From assembly GCA_040766655.1 (NCBI GenBank), contig JAXGQB010000019.1, positions 34,037 to 98,036 of the forward strand: a stretch of 64,000 bases of DNA, read 5' to 3'. The DNA comes from JALOOB01 sp040766655 (lineage in GTDB: Bacteria > Chloroflexota > Anaerolineae > CG2-30-64-16). Below the pieces are notes generated by a model, which was not told the DNA's origin, ran no database searches, and saw only the letters and a program-made list of their open reading frames with translations. The position numbers were made by a program, and so were the translations under genes. Below, in pieces: positions 44,353 to 52,620 of this stretch. How positions within the stretch are numbered: the stretch's first letter is position 1; each line of letters opens with the position of its first letter.

Positions 44353-45486
44353 TCATTCCTTGGCTGCAATGCGCGTGCGGACGCGCTCGGCGCGGGCCTG
44401 CCGGCCCTGCGAGATGGCCACGGCCGCGATCAGCAGCAGGCCGAGGGCAACACGCTGGACGAAGGTGTTGAACCCCAGCAGGTTCATGCCGTTGTTGAGG
44501 ACGCCGACCAGGATGACCGCCAGGAAGGTCGCGAAGATCGTGCCCTTGCCGCCGGCTGTCGCGGCCCCGCCGAGGAAGACCGCGGTGACCGCCTGGAGTT
44601 CCAGCCCCGTGCCGTTCACCGGGTTGCCCGATGTGGTCCGCGCGGTCAAGAGCACCCCTGCCAGCCCCGCGATGCCGCCCGACAGCATGTACATCAGGAT
44701 GCGGACGCGGGACAGGTTGATGCCGGCCAGGCGTGCGGCGGTCGCGTTGCCGCCGATGGCGTAGATGGCCCGGCCAAAATCGGTGTAGGTCATGATGACA
44801 TGGACGAGGATCGCGACGATCACCAGGACGACCGTCAGGACAGGGATGCCGGTCCACTTGGAGCCTGCCAGCGGCGGGATGGCCAGGTCCTGAAGAAAAC
44901 GGCCCTGGGCCAGCCAGGTGAACTGAGGCTGGGTGACCACGCCGATGGGCTTGCCTTCCGGCGCCAGCAGGAACGCGAAGCCTGCGAACGCAGCCAGTGT
45001 GCCCAGGGTCGCGATGATCGGGTTCACCCGGAGCTGGGTCACGATCAGGCCATTGATCGCGCCGGCCAGCGCACCGGCCATGATCCCGGCAAACACCGCA
45101 ACGATCACGCTGTTGGTGGGCAGGATCTTAAGTGTGCCCACCGTCCCGGTGCCCACCAACACGGAGGCCGCCACGACGGAGCCGACCGAGGCGATCGAGC
45201 CGACCGAGATGTCCAGCGCGCCTGCCACGATCACGACCGTCTGGCCGACGGCCAGCAGGCCGACGATCACGATGGCCTGGGCCAGGCTGTTCATCAGGTT
45301 CTGCCAGGAGAAGAACTTGTCGCCCCCGCTGAACCCGAACCAGGGACTTGCAACTGCGACAAGGAAGACGAGGACAACCAGTGCGAACATGAGCGAGAGG
45401 TTGTCCGCGCCGATGAATCCGATCAGGCGGCGTAATGAACCGCCCCGTGCGCGGGCGGCAGTTGGGGAGGTCGAGATGCTGCTCAT
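44353..45486 (-). CDS. Sugar ABC transporter permease (RbsC/AraH type)
   Basis: A 377-aa integral membrane permease of the branched-chain/ribose family (BPD_transp_2) with about ten hydrophobic segments. The loop VVIVAGALDISVGSIASVGS and the GGNATAARLAGI cytoplasmic coupling segment are conserved in ribose, xylose and arabinose permeases. It overlaps the ATPase stop by four bases and has a GGAGGAG ribosome binding site. One permease gene implies a homodimeric channel. Confidence 0.92.
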   Translation of the reverse strand: MSSISTSPTAARARGGSLRRLIGFIGADNLSLMFALVVLVFLVAVASPWFGFSGGDKFFSWQNLMNSLAQAIVIVGLLAVGQTVVIVAGALDISVGSIASVGSVVAASVLVGTGTVGTLKILPTNSVIVAVFAGIMAGALAGAINGLIVTQLRVNPIIATLGTLAAFAGFAFLLAPEGKPIGVVTQPQFTWLAQGRFLQDLAIPPLAGSKWTGIPVLTVVLVIVAILVHVIMTYTDFGRAIYAIGGNATAARLAGINLSRVRILMYMLSGGIAGLAGVLLTARTTSGNPVNGTGLELQAVTAVFLGGAATAGGKGTIFATFLAVILVGVLNNGMNLLGFNTFVQRVALGLLLIAAVAISQGRQARAERVRTRIAAKE

Positions 45487-47078
45487 GCGGTACCGTTCTC
45501 CTCCGATGAGATGGCGGCTCCGGTTGGAACCGTGGAAAGTTGATCGACCATGGCCAGCTTCAGGACCGCCTCTTCGGTGGCCTCCGCCGCGCTGAGCTCG
45601 CCGGTGATCCGGCCGGCCTGCAGCACGTAGATGCGATCCGAAAGACCGAGGATCTCCGGCAGCTCGGAACTGATGAACATGATGCCCAGACCCTGGTTGG
45701 CAAGGTCGTCGATGAGACGATAGATCTCCGCCTTGGCGCCGACATCGATGCCGCGCGTGGGCTCGTCGAGGATCAGGACCTTCGGTTTGGCGGCCAGCCA
45801 GCGCGCCAGCACCACCTTCTGCTGGTTGCCGCCGGAAAGCTTGCCGACTTCCTGCTCGAGGGAGGGGGTGCGCACGCGCAGCGTTTCGATGTACTCGCTC
45901 GCGATGCTGCGCTCCAGGCCGCGGAGCACGAAGTGGAAGCGGCTGAGCCGGCGCAGGATGGCCAACGACGCGTTTTCGAGGACGCTGCGGATGAGCACCA
46001 GCCCTTCGCGTTTGCGGTCTTCGGGCGCGAAGCCGATCCCCTTGGCAATGGCGTCGTCCGGCCGGCGAATGGTGGTCTCCTGGCCGTCGAGCACGATGCT
46101 GCCCCCGTTCTTGGGCAGTTCGCCGAAGATGACCTTGGCCAGCTCCGTCCGGCCCGCGCCGATCAAGCCCGAGAACCCCACGACCTCGCCCGCGTTGATG
46201 TGAAAGCTCACATCCTGATGCCAGTTGCTCTGTAAGCCGGTCACTCGCAGGACCTCGCGGTCCGTGCCCGCGCGCCGCCGCTGGATGAACTCGGAAAGCT
46301 CGCGGCCGACCATCAGGCGCACGATCTCGCCATCGCTCAGCTCGGCCGCAGGTCTGACCGCGACGAGCTGGCCATCGCGCAGGATGGCGACGCGGTCACA
46401 CAGCCGCAGGATTTCCTTGATGCGGTGGGAGACGTAGATGATCGCGACCCCTTCATCGCGCAGCCGGCGGACCAGCGTAAACAGGCGGTCCACCTCTTCG
46501 TCCGCCAGCGATGAGGTCGGCTCGTCCAGTGCCAGGACCCGCACACCGGACTTGAGCGCGCGCATGATTTCTACGAGTTGGCGCTGGGCAGAAGAGAGCT
46601 CCTCCCCCAAGGAATGCATCGGAACGACATCCTCAAACCCATATTGGGCCAGGCTGCGACGCACTTCGTGGTCGAGTTTGGATCGGGAGAAGAGGCCGAA
46701 CCGCTTCGGCAGCTCGCCGGCCCAGATGTTCTCGGCCACATCAACCCCCGGAATGATCTCCGGCTCCTGGTAGATGACCCGGATCCCGGCCTTGTGTGCG
46801 GCGCGCGGATTCGAGAAGCTCAGCCGCTCGCCGTCGATGGTCAGGGTCCCGCTATCGGGCTGGTAGTCGCCGTTGATGATCTTGAGCAGCGTGGATTTTC
46901 CGGCCCCGTTCTCGCCCATGAACGCGAGAATCTCGCCTGGCCGGACGTCGAGCGAAACGTCGCTGAGGGCTTGGACGTTCGGAAAGGCCTTGCTGACGTT
47001 GCGAATTTCCAGCGTCCCGGGCGGGTTGGGCGGCGCTGCCGTATCGGGTGACGCAATGTCGGCTGTGGTTGTCGTCAT
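45483..47078 (-). CDS. Sugar ABC transporter ATPase with two nucleotide-binding domains
   Basis: A 531-aa double ABC protein of the RbsA/MglA/AraG type. The first half has a full Walker A (GENGAGKST) and LGEELSSAQRQ signature. The second half has a degenerate Walker A (GLIGAGRTE) but an intact LSGGNQQ signature and LILDEPTRGID Walker B, the usual asymmetry of this group. It energises import through the permease encoded next to it, overlapping by four bases. Confidence 0.93.
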   Translation of the reverse strand: MTTTTADIASPDTAAPPNPPGTLEIRNVSKAFPNVQALSDVSLDVRPGEILAFMGENGAGKSTLLKIINGDYQPDSGTLTIDGERLSFSNPRAAHKAGIRVIYQEPEIIPGVDVAENIWAGELPKRFGLFSRSKLDHEVRRSLAQYGFEDVVPMHSLGEELSSAQRQLVEIMRALKSGVRVLALDEPTSSLADEEVDRLFTLVRRLRDEGVAIIYVSHRIKEILRLCDRVAILRDGQLVAVRPAAELSDGEIVRLMVGRELSEFIQRRRAGTDREVLRVTGLQSNWHQDVSFHINAGEVVGFSGLIGAGRTELAKVIFGELPKNGGSIVLDGQETTIRRPDDAIAKGIGFAPEDRKREGLVLIRSVLENASLAILRRLSRFHFVLRGLERSIASEYIETLRVRTPSLEQEVGKLSGGNQQKVVLARWLAAKPKVLILDEPTRGIDVGAKAEIYRLIDDLANQGLGIMFISSELPEILGLSDRIYVLQAGRITGELSAAEATEEAVLKLAMVDQLSTVPTGAAISSEENGTA

Positions 47079-47167
47079 GATCGGGCACTCGCTCCCATTT
47101 ACCTTGGCGTGATGCTTCCGGTGGGCTGCGGACTCACCGGAAGCGCACGGAACAATGTGTGATATCC

Positions 47168-47200
47168 CGTTTCTGGCGGGTCTCAGACCCGCCAGAAACG
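47168..47200 (-). terminator. Perfect hairpin between binding-protein and ATPase genes
   Basis: A 16-bp perfect inverted repeat around one central base (CGTTTCTGGCGGGTCT and complement) lies 23 bases after the binding-protein stop. With no T-run it is better read as an mRNA-stabilising or partial-termination hairpin that keeps the binding protein more abundant than the transporter. Confidence 0.65.
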
Positions 47201-47222
47201 ACGTGTTGCGTGTACCAGAGAC

Positions 47223-48287
47223 CTACTTCGAGCAGTTCTCCAGCGAGATGGGATCGAAGGTGGTCGCGTAGGTGGTCGGGTCGACGATGGACGTCGGCGC
47301 GTACGAGTTGGCGGCCGGCGCCTTGCCGTTGACGACTGCGTCGTAGAGCACGGTGGCGGCGGTCTTGCCGACATCGAGGCCGGAGATGAAGAGGCCAGCC
47401 TTGAAGCCGGACGGCTGCCCCGCGGCCCACGGCTTGCAGGCCTCGTAGGAGCCGAGGCCGACGCCGATGATGTCGTCAGTCTTGACGCCGGCGGTGGCCA
47501 GGGCGTTCAGGGTGCCGAGCACGCCCTCATCGTTGCAGCCGAAGACGACCCAGTTGGTGATCTCCGGGTGAGCGGTGATGACGGGACCGGCAGCATCCTG
47601 GGCCGAGAGGGCCTCGCCGGTGTAGGGCACGGGGAAGACCTGGGCCTCGGGGACGCCGGCGGCGATGATGGCGGCCTTCTCGTTGTCGGTGCGGTCGTTG
47701 CAGACGGAGAGGGTCTGGACCTCAACCGAGAGGACGCCCACCTTCTTCGTCGTGTCGCGGAGCCAGCCGCTGTCGGCGAGCAGCTTGGCGGCTGCCTCAC
47801 CGACCTTCTTGCCCATGTCCTTGCCGTCGAAGCCGACGAAGGGCACGGGGTTGCCGGCCTCGTCCTGGATGCCGTCATCGGTGGCGATGAGCACCACGCC
47901 GGCATCCTTGGCAGCCTTGGCGATGGCGGGGCCGATGGTCTGATCCGGCACGGTGATGGCGATGCCCTTGGCGCCGGCGGAGATGGCGTCGTTCACTAGG
48001 CTGACGCCCAGGTTGGGATCCAGCTTGGCGTCGAACTTCCGGGCTTCGCCGCCCAGCTCGTTGGCGGTCGCGACAAAGGAGTTCTGCAGATCGATGAAGT
48101 ACTGCTGATCTGCGCTCTTGTTGATCGCCACAAACAGCGGTTTCTCAGCCGATGCCGCTGGCGCAGCAGGCGCAGCAGGCGCAGCCGGCTCAGCGGGCGC
48201 AGGCGCGGGGGCCGGCGGGGTGCATGCGCTGAGCGCCATCGAGGCCAACAGCATCATGGCGATCACGAGGTACAGGGTGCGTTTCAT
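47223..48287 (-). CDS. Sugar-binding lipoprotein (AraF/RbsB-like)
   Basis: A 354-aa periplasmic-binding-protein type 1 lipoprotein. The signal ends at SACTPP (cysteine near 21), followed by an Ala/Pro linker to about 48 and then the binding fold: LFVAINKSADQQYF, GAKGIAITVPDQTIGPAI, VVFGCNDEGVLGTLNAL and DIIGVGLGSYEACK resemble L-arabinose-binding proteins more than ribose ones. It delivers the ligand to the adjacent transporter. The ligand is probably a pentose or small hexose but is not proven. A strong AAAAGGAG ribosome binding site precedes the start. Confidence 0.9.
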   Translation of the reverse strand: MKRTLYLVIAMMLLASMALSACTPPAPAPAPAEPAAPAAPAAPAASAEKPLFVAINKSADQQYFIDLQNSFVATANELGGEARKFDAKLDPNLGVSLVNDAISAGAKGIAITVPDQTIGPAIAKAAKDAGVVLIATDDGIQDEAGNPVPFVGFDGKDMGKKVGEAAAKLLADSGWLRDTTKKVGVLSVEVQTLSVCNDRTDNEKAAIIAAGVPEAQVFPVPYTGEALSAQDAAGPVITAHPEITNWVVFGCNDEGVLGTLNALATAGVKTDDIIGVGLGSYEACKPWAAGQPSGFKAGLFISGLDVGKTAATVLYDAVVNGKAPAANSYAPTSIVDPTTYATTFDPISLENCSK

Positions 48288-48410
48288 GGATTCACTCTCC
48301 TTTTGGGTGAACAGATGGAAATGGACATCAGGGTTGTATTGGATGGGCCTCCGTACGATCTGTAGCGTTCTACCTCCCTCCTGCGCTTGCAGGATCGATG
48401 GTGTCGCAGA

Positions 48411-48833
48411 TCACCCTGTTGTCGGGCAGCCTTCCGTAGCGACGCCGGCTGCTCGCAGGGCTTGCACAAAGTCACAGTAGTACAGGTTCGGCTTCTGGAG
48501 ATGCCAGGAGACAGCGCCGAGCAGCTGGTCCACCGCGGGCTTCTCCAGCCAGGAACAACTGATCACCGCTGGCGCTGCCACCTGATTTGGGGTTGAGTTC
48601 GTGCCCGCAGCGCTGGCCCCAGCACGCAGAGCCCGCACGACCTCCCAGCCGCGCTGCTCGCCCGGCAACTCCGGTTCGACGATCAGCACATGGGGATGTA
48701 GCTGATTCACCAGCGCCTGTAGCTCCGTGCCTGTCCTGGCCCGCACGGCGCGCACCCCACTCTCCTCGGCGAACCTGAGGAGCAGGTTGGCGATGAACGG
48801 GTCGGCTTCGGCGATCAGGCAGATGGCAGGCAT
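48411..48833 (-). CDS. Degenerate response-regulator receiver protein
   Basis: A 140-aa single receiver-like domain. The fold pattern is kept (ICLIAEADPFIANLL, HVLIVEPELPG, SWLEKPA), but the phospho-acceptor aspartate position is E53 and the acidic pair is weakened to E9/D11. It therefore probably cannot be phosphorylated normally. The C-terminal 35 residues are extra. It sits between the hybrid sensor and the binding-protein gene, so it may modulate that system. Weak ribosome binding site. Confidence 0.65.
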   Translation of the reverse strand: MPAICLIAEADPFIANLLLRFAEESGVRAVRARTGTELQALVNQLHPHVLIVEPELPGEQRGWEVVRALRAGASAAGTNSTPNQVAAPAVISCSWLEKPAVDQLLGAVSWHLQKPNLYYCDFVQALRAAGVATEGCPTTG

Positions 48834-48947
48834 AGGTCTTTACTGGCAATGGGTGCGGTGTGACGATTGGGGACATTAAACCGCGTTGATACGGCGGCTG
48901 TCTCGTACAAATGGAGCAAGAAACCGGAGAAATGGAAGGACTTGTCC

Positions 48948-51900
48948 CTATCCTGCGCCCCGTTCCCCGCGTTGGTACGCGCGCGGCGTCACGCCAACCT
49001 CGGCGCGGAAGACTCGTGCAAAGTAGCTGGGATCGGAGAAACCTGCGGCCAGCGCCACCTCGGTGACGTTCAATGTTCCGCGAGCCAACAGGTCCTGCGC
49101 CTGCCTGATTCGATAACGGTTGAGGTACGACACGGGCGTGATGCCGGTCTCCTCGCGGAAGCAGCGCGTCAGATAGCGGTCGCTCAGGCCCACCGCCAGG
49201 GCCAGAGCCTCGCGGGAAAACGACTCCGCATAATGCTCATGGATGTAGGCCATCGCCTGGCGTACGACGCGCTGCGCCTCGCTGCCGAGACGCCGGTTTC
49301 GCTGGAGCGCCTCCGTTATGTGTGCCAGCACCTCGTCGCCTGTGAAGACGCCCTTGCTCAACACGGCAGCCACGCCGTGCTGTAGCCGGGCCATGTCCTT
49401 GCGGGTCAGGATCTGCGCGGTCAGCACGATCACTGGAATGCCGTGCGTCACCTCGTCCTGTCGCATTGCCTCCAACACGCCGAAGCCATCCAGCACCGGC
49501 ATCATCAGGTCGAGCAGTACCAGGTCGGGACGCTGGCGGTGCATGAGATCCAGGGCTTCGGCGCCGTTGTGAGCTGTGAGGACGTGACACTTGGGGGCCA
49601 GTTCTTCGAGCAACCGAGCGTGCAGGTCCAGAATCTCCGGCTCGTCATCCACAAGCAGAATGGCGGGACTGCTGTGGCGATCGAGTTCGATGCCCTGGCG
49701 GGCCAGAGCGCTTGCCAGATTGGCCGCGGCCATCGGTTTGGCCAGGATGTCCAGCGCCAGCGCCGCGCCGCGGTCGTCATCCTCCATGAGGTTGTAGAAG
49801 ATGACCGGGATATCCTGCGTGGTCGGATTGCGCTGCAGGAGCTGCATCAGCGTCCAACCTCGTTCGGCATCCGGCTCGAAATCGAGCAGGATGGCCGCGG
49901 GCGGGGCAGCGATGATCTGTCCGAACCAGTTGGGGTGCGCTGCCAATGCCCTGGTCTCGACCGTGAAGCCGCGGGCCGCCAGTTGGCTCGCCAGGCGCTC
50001 TCCGGCGCCGGCGCGTTCGGTCAGCACCAGGACCGTCTCCGACCGGTCCCCGCCGCCCGCCGACTCGCAGGCGGCCCCTTTCAGGATGGGGAGGGTGAAG
50101 TAGAAGGTGGAGCCAGCGCCGTCGGAGCCCGTGGAGAGTACGCCAAGGGTGCCCCCGTGGAGCTCGATCAGGCGCCGGCTGATGGCCAGGCCCAGACCGA
50201 TGCCGCCGTAGCCGCGCCGTGTGGTCCGCTCCGATTGGCGGAACTCATCGAAGACGAGTTCCTGTTCCGCGGCCGGGATCCCCATGCCGCTGTCGGTGAC
50301 TGCGACCACGACCTGGCGTTTGCTGGTCTCGGCCCACAGGCGGACGTAACCCTGCTCGGTGAACTTGACGGCATTGCTGATCAGGTTGAGGACCACTTGC
50401 TGCAGCCGCGTCCGATCGCCCCACACGACAGGCAGATCCCCCGGGATATCGCTTTCCCAGGAGAGGGTCTTCTCCGTCGCCATTGCCTCCCCAAGCATCG
50501 TCACCTGGGCCAGCATCTCGCCGAGGCGGAGCGGCTCACCGACGAGCCGCAATTCGCCGGCCTGGCTGCTGGCGAGATCGAGCACGTCGCTGATCAGGCG
50601 GGCCAGGTGCTGGGCGCTGGTGCGGATGCTGCGCAGATCACGCTGATAGGGAGCCGGCAGGCCGGCCTGGCGGTCGGGCCGTTCCCGCAGAAGCATCTCG
50701 ATGGTGCCTACGATGAGGCTCAGGGGGGTGCGCAGCTCATGGCTCACTGTGGAGAGGAAGCGGCTCTTGAGCTGGTTGGCTTCTTCGGCCAGGCGCCGGC
50801 CCTCCTCCGCGACGCTGCGCGCCTGCTGGGCCTGCCGGTAGAGCTCGGAGCGTTTGAGGGCGCCGGCGATCTGCTCGCGCAGGATGTCGCACTCCTCCTC
50901 CAGGTGCGGATCTGCTTCAAAGACCACAAATCCCAGCTGCTCTTCCCGATAGAAGAGCGGTTCCACCACCAGGTCGCAGCTCCGCTCTGCCGGCAGGTCT
51001 GCCGGCATGAGTTGGCGCGCGGGGAAGATCCGCCCCTCAGATTCAAGTGCCAGCGGGCCATTTCCGTCGCAGCCCATGATCAGGCGGGCGTGGACAGCCC
51101 CGGCTGTCGAGCTCTCATAGAGCGCGAGGTAGGCCTGGCGAATGCCCAGCTTGGGGATGGCCTGGACGATGGCCTCCTCGATATCCGCGAAGCTGACAGC
51201 GTTCCCCAACGCCTGCCCGATGCCGGACAGGATGCGCGTCTCTTCCTGGGCCCGGAGCGCCTGGTAGGCCTGGGCCCGCTGTCCAGTCTCGCTGAGCATG
51301 ACGCGCGCCTGCTGCCACAAGTTTTCAGCTCGCATCCAGGCCGACCGGTCGCGCAGATAGGGCAGCGACTCGCGACGCAGGGTCGAGAGGACGCTGTGCC
51401 AGCGCGACACGCTGCCCTCTGTGTCATGCGTTTCCTGCAAAACCTCAGCCAGCACGGCCAGGAAACCTCCGTTCGCGCGGCCGGCCGTTTCTTCGACGAA
51501 GACGTCCCACAACCGCTCGAGCTGAGATGCCGGCGCAGCCTCCGTCATCAGTTCCCAGCACTCGGCCATGCGTGACAGGATGGCGGGCCGCCGCGCAACG
51601 AGGCCCCCGGCCAGGGGGCGATCATGCGTGTGTGGTGGCATCTCGGCCGCCTCGCTCACCAGTGGATCGGGACAGCCGCACGATTGGCGCACCAGGAGCC
51701 GGGAAGCCAGCAACACCCGCGCGGGCACAGGCCTGCCGTCCAGCAGGGCCAACAGCATCTCCGCAGCCTGCCGTGCCATTTCATAGCTGCGAAAGGTGGC
51801 TGTCGTCAGTGGCGGTGTACTGAACCTGCTCTGGAGCTCGTCATTGAGGCCCGCGACCGCGACATCTGCGGGGATGCGCAGCCCGCGTCGTTGGAGTGCC

Positions 51901-52571
51901 TTCATCGCGCCGTGGGCCATGTTGTCGGCGGCTGCAACCAGGGCATCGAACCGGACGCCCCGGACATCCAGGAGCTCCCCGACCGCGGCCGTCCCGCCGC
52001 TCTCCTTGAAATTTCCGTCGACGACCAGGGCGGGGTCATGCGGGATGCCGTGTTCGGCCAGCACATCGAGGTAGGCCTGGTAGCGCTGCTCGGCCTCGGG
52101 CTGCGGCTGCGGCCCGCGGATGAACGCGATGCGCGTCAGGGCGTGGAATTCCACCAGGTGCGTGATGACATCATGCATGCCCTGGTAGTTGTCCAGCATG
52201 ACGCCCGGGATCCCCTCCAAGGGCGGATGCCCGATGGTGACCATCGGGAGCGGCAGATAGCGCCGGCAGAAATCGGTGATCACCGGCAGATCGACCCGGT
52301 GACAAAGGGCGCCCGACCAGATCACCAGGCCGTCCACGTTTTCCGGACCGGCCAATTCATAGACGATATTGGCTTGTGCTTCGAAGCCGTGGGGCGAGCT
52401 GAGGGGTTTGCCGGGAAAACAGATGACATGCGCGCCGTGTTCGCGCGCCGCGCTCTGCACTCCCTCCCAGACGGCCTGGCTGTTGGGATCGCCCGCGCCG
52501 TGTGTCAACAGGCCGATCGTGGAGTGTGCCCGGCGAGGCGGCGTCGCCTCACCCGGAGACGTGTGGAGCAT
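48948..52571 (-). CDS. Single-chain hybrid sensor: PBP1-GAF-kinase-receiver-receiver-AraC
   Basis: A 1207-aa protein without signal peptide or membrane segment. Domains: a LacI-type periplasmic-binding-protein fold (about 16-310, starting STIGLLTHGAGDPNSQAVWEG), a helical region (about 330-430), a GAF-like domain (about 440-570), coiled coil, HisKA with H611 in VSHELRTPL, HATPase (LISNAVKF, DSGMGIP, GIGLGLAIS), receiver 1 (D897 in LLDFEP), receiver 2 (D1021 in LLDLMMP), and an AraC DNA-binding domain (about 1105-1207). Sugar binding, phosphotransfer and DNA binding are thus in one soluble chain. It heads the transport cluster and probably controls it. TATAAT lies close upstream. Confidence 0.93.
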   Translation of the reverse strand: MLHTSPGEATPPRRAHSTIGLLTHGAGDPNSQAVWEGVQSAAREHGAHVICFPGKPLSSPHGFEAQANIVYELAGPENVDGLVIWSGALCHRVDLPVITDFCRRYLPLPMVTIGHPPLEGIPGVMLDNYQGMHDVITHLVEFHALTRIAFIRGPQPQPEAEQRYQAYLDVLAEHGIPHDPALVVDGNFKESGGTAAVGELLDVRGVRFDALVAAADNMAHGAMKALQRRGLRIPADVAVAGLNDELQSRFSTPPLTTATFRSYEMARQAAEMLLALLDGRPVPARVLLASRLLVRQSCGCPDPLVSEAAEMPPHTHDRPLAGGLVARRPAILSRMAECWELMTEAAPASQLERLWDVFVEETAGRANGGFLAVLAEVLQETHDTEGSVSRWHSVLSTLRRESLPYLRDRSAWMRAENLWQQARVMLSETGQRAQAYQALRAQEETRILSGIGQALGNAVSFADIEEAIVQAIPKLGIRQAYLALYESSTAGAVHARLIMGCDGNGPLALESEGRIFPARQLMPADLPAERSCDLVVEPLFYREEQLGFVVFEADPHLEEECDILREQIAGALKRSELYRQAQQARSVAEEGRRLAEEANQLKSRFLSTVSHELRTPLSLIVGTIEMLLRERPDRQAGLPAPYQRDLRSIRTSAQHLARLISDVLDLASSQAGELRLVGEPLRLGEMLAQVTMLGEAMATEKTLSWESDIPGDLPVVWGDRTRLQQVVLNLISNAVKFTEQGYVRLWAETSKRQVVVAVTDSGMGIPAAEQELVFDEFRQSERTTRRGYGGIGLGLAISRRLIELHGGTLGVLSTGSDGAGSTFYFTLPILKGAACESAGGGDRSETVLVLTERAGAGERLASQLAARGFTVETRALAAHPNWFGQIIAAPPAAILLDFEPDAERGWTLMQLLQRNPTTQDIPVIFYNLMEDDDRGAALALDILAKPMAAANLASALARQGIELDRHSSPAILLVDDEPEILDLHARLLEELAPKCHVLTAHNGAEALDLMHRQRPDLVLLDLMMPVLDGFGVLEAMRQDEVTHGIPVIVLTAQILTRKDMARLQHGVAAVLSKGVFTGDEVLAHITEALQRNRRLGSEAQRVVRQAMAYIHEHYAESFSREALALAVGLSDRYLTRCFREETGITPVSYLNRYRIRQAQDLLARGTLNVTEVALAAGFSDPSYFARVFRAEVGVTPRAYQRGERGAG

Positions 52572-52591
52572 AGCGAATCACCTCGCGGCGC

Positions 52592-52597
52592 ATTATA
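52592..52597 (-). promoter_or_regulatory. -10 box of the hybrid sensor gene
   Basis: TATAAT on the minus strand, 20 bases before the ATG at 52571. No good -35 match was found 16-18 bases upstream, which would fit an activator-dependent promoter. Confidence 0.45.
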
Positions 52598-52620
52598 GCA
52601 CGGAGTGAGGGCGCAGCGCC

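Noticed and set aside
49443..51575. A 710-codon plus-strand frame opposite the hybrid sensor
   Set aside because: The minus-strand protein has six clear domains across the same interval; the opposite frame has none.
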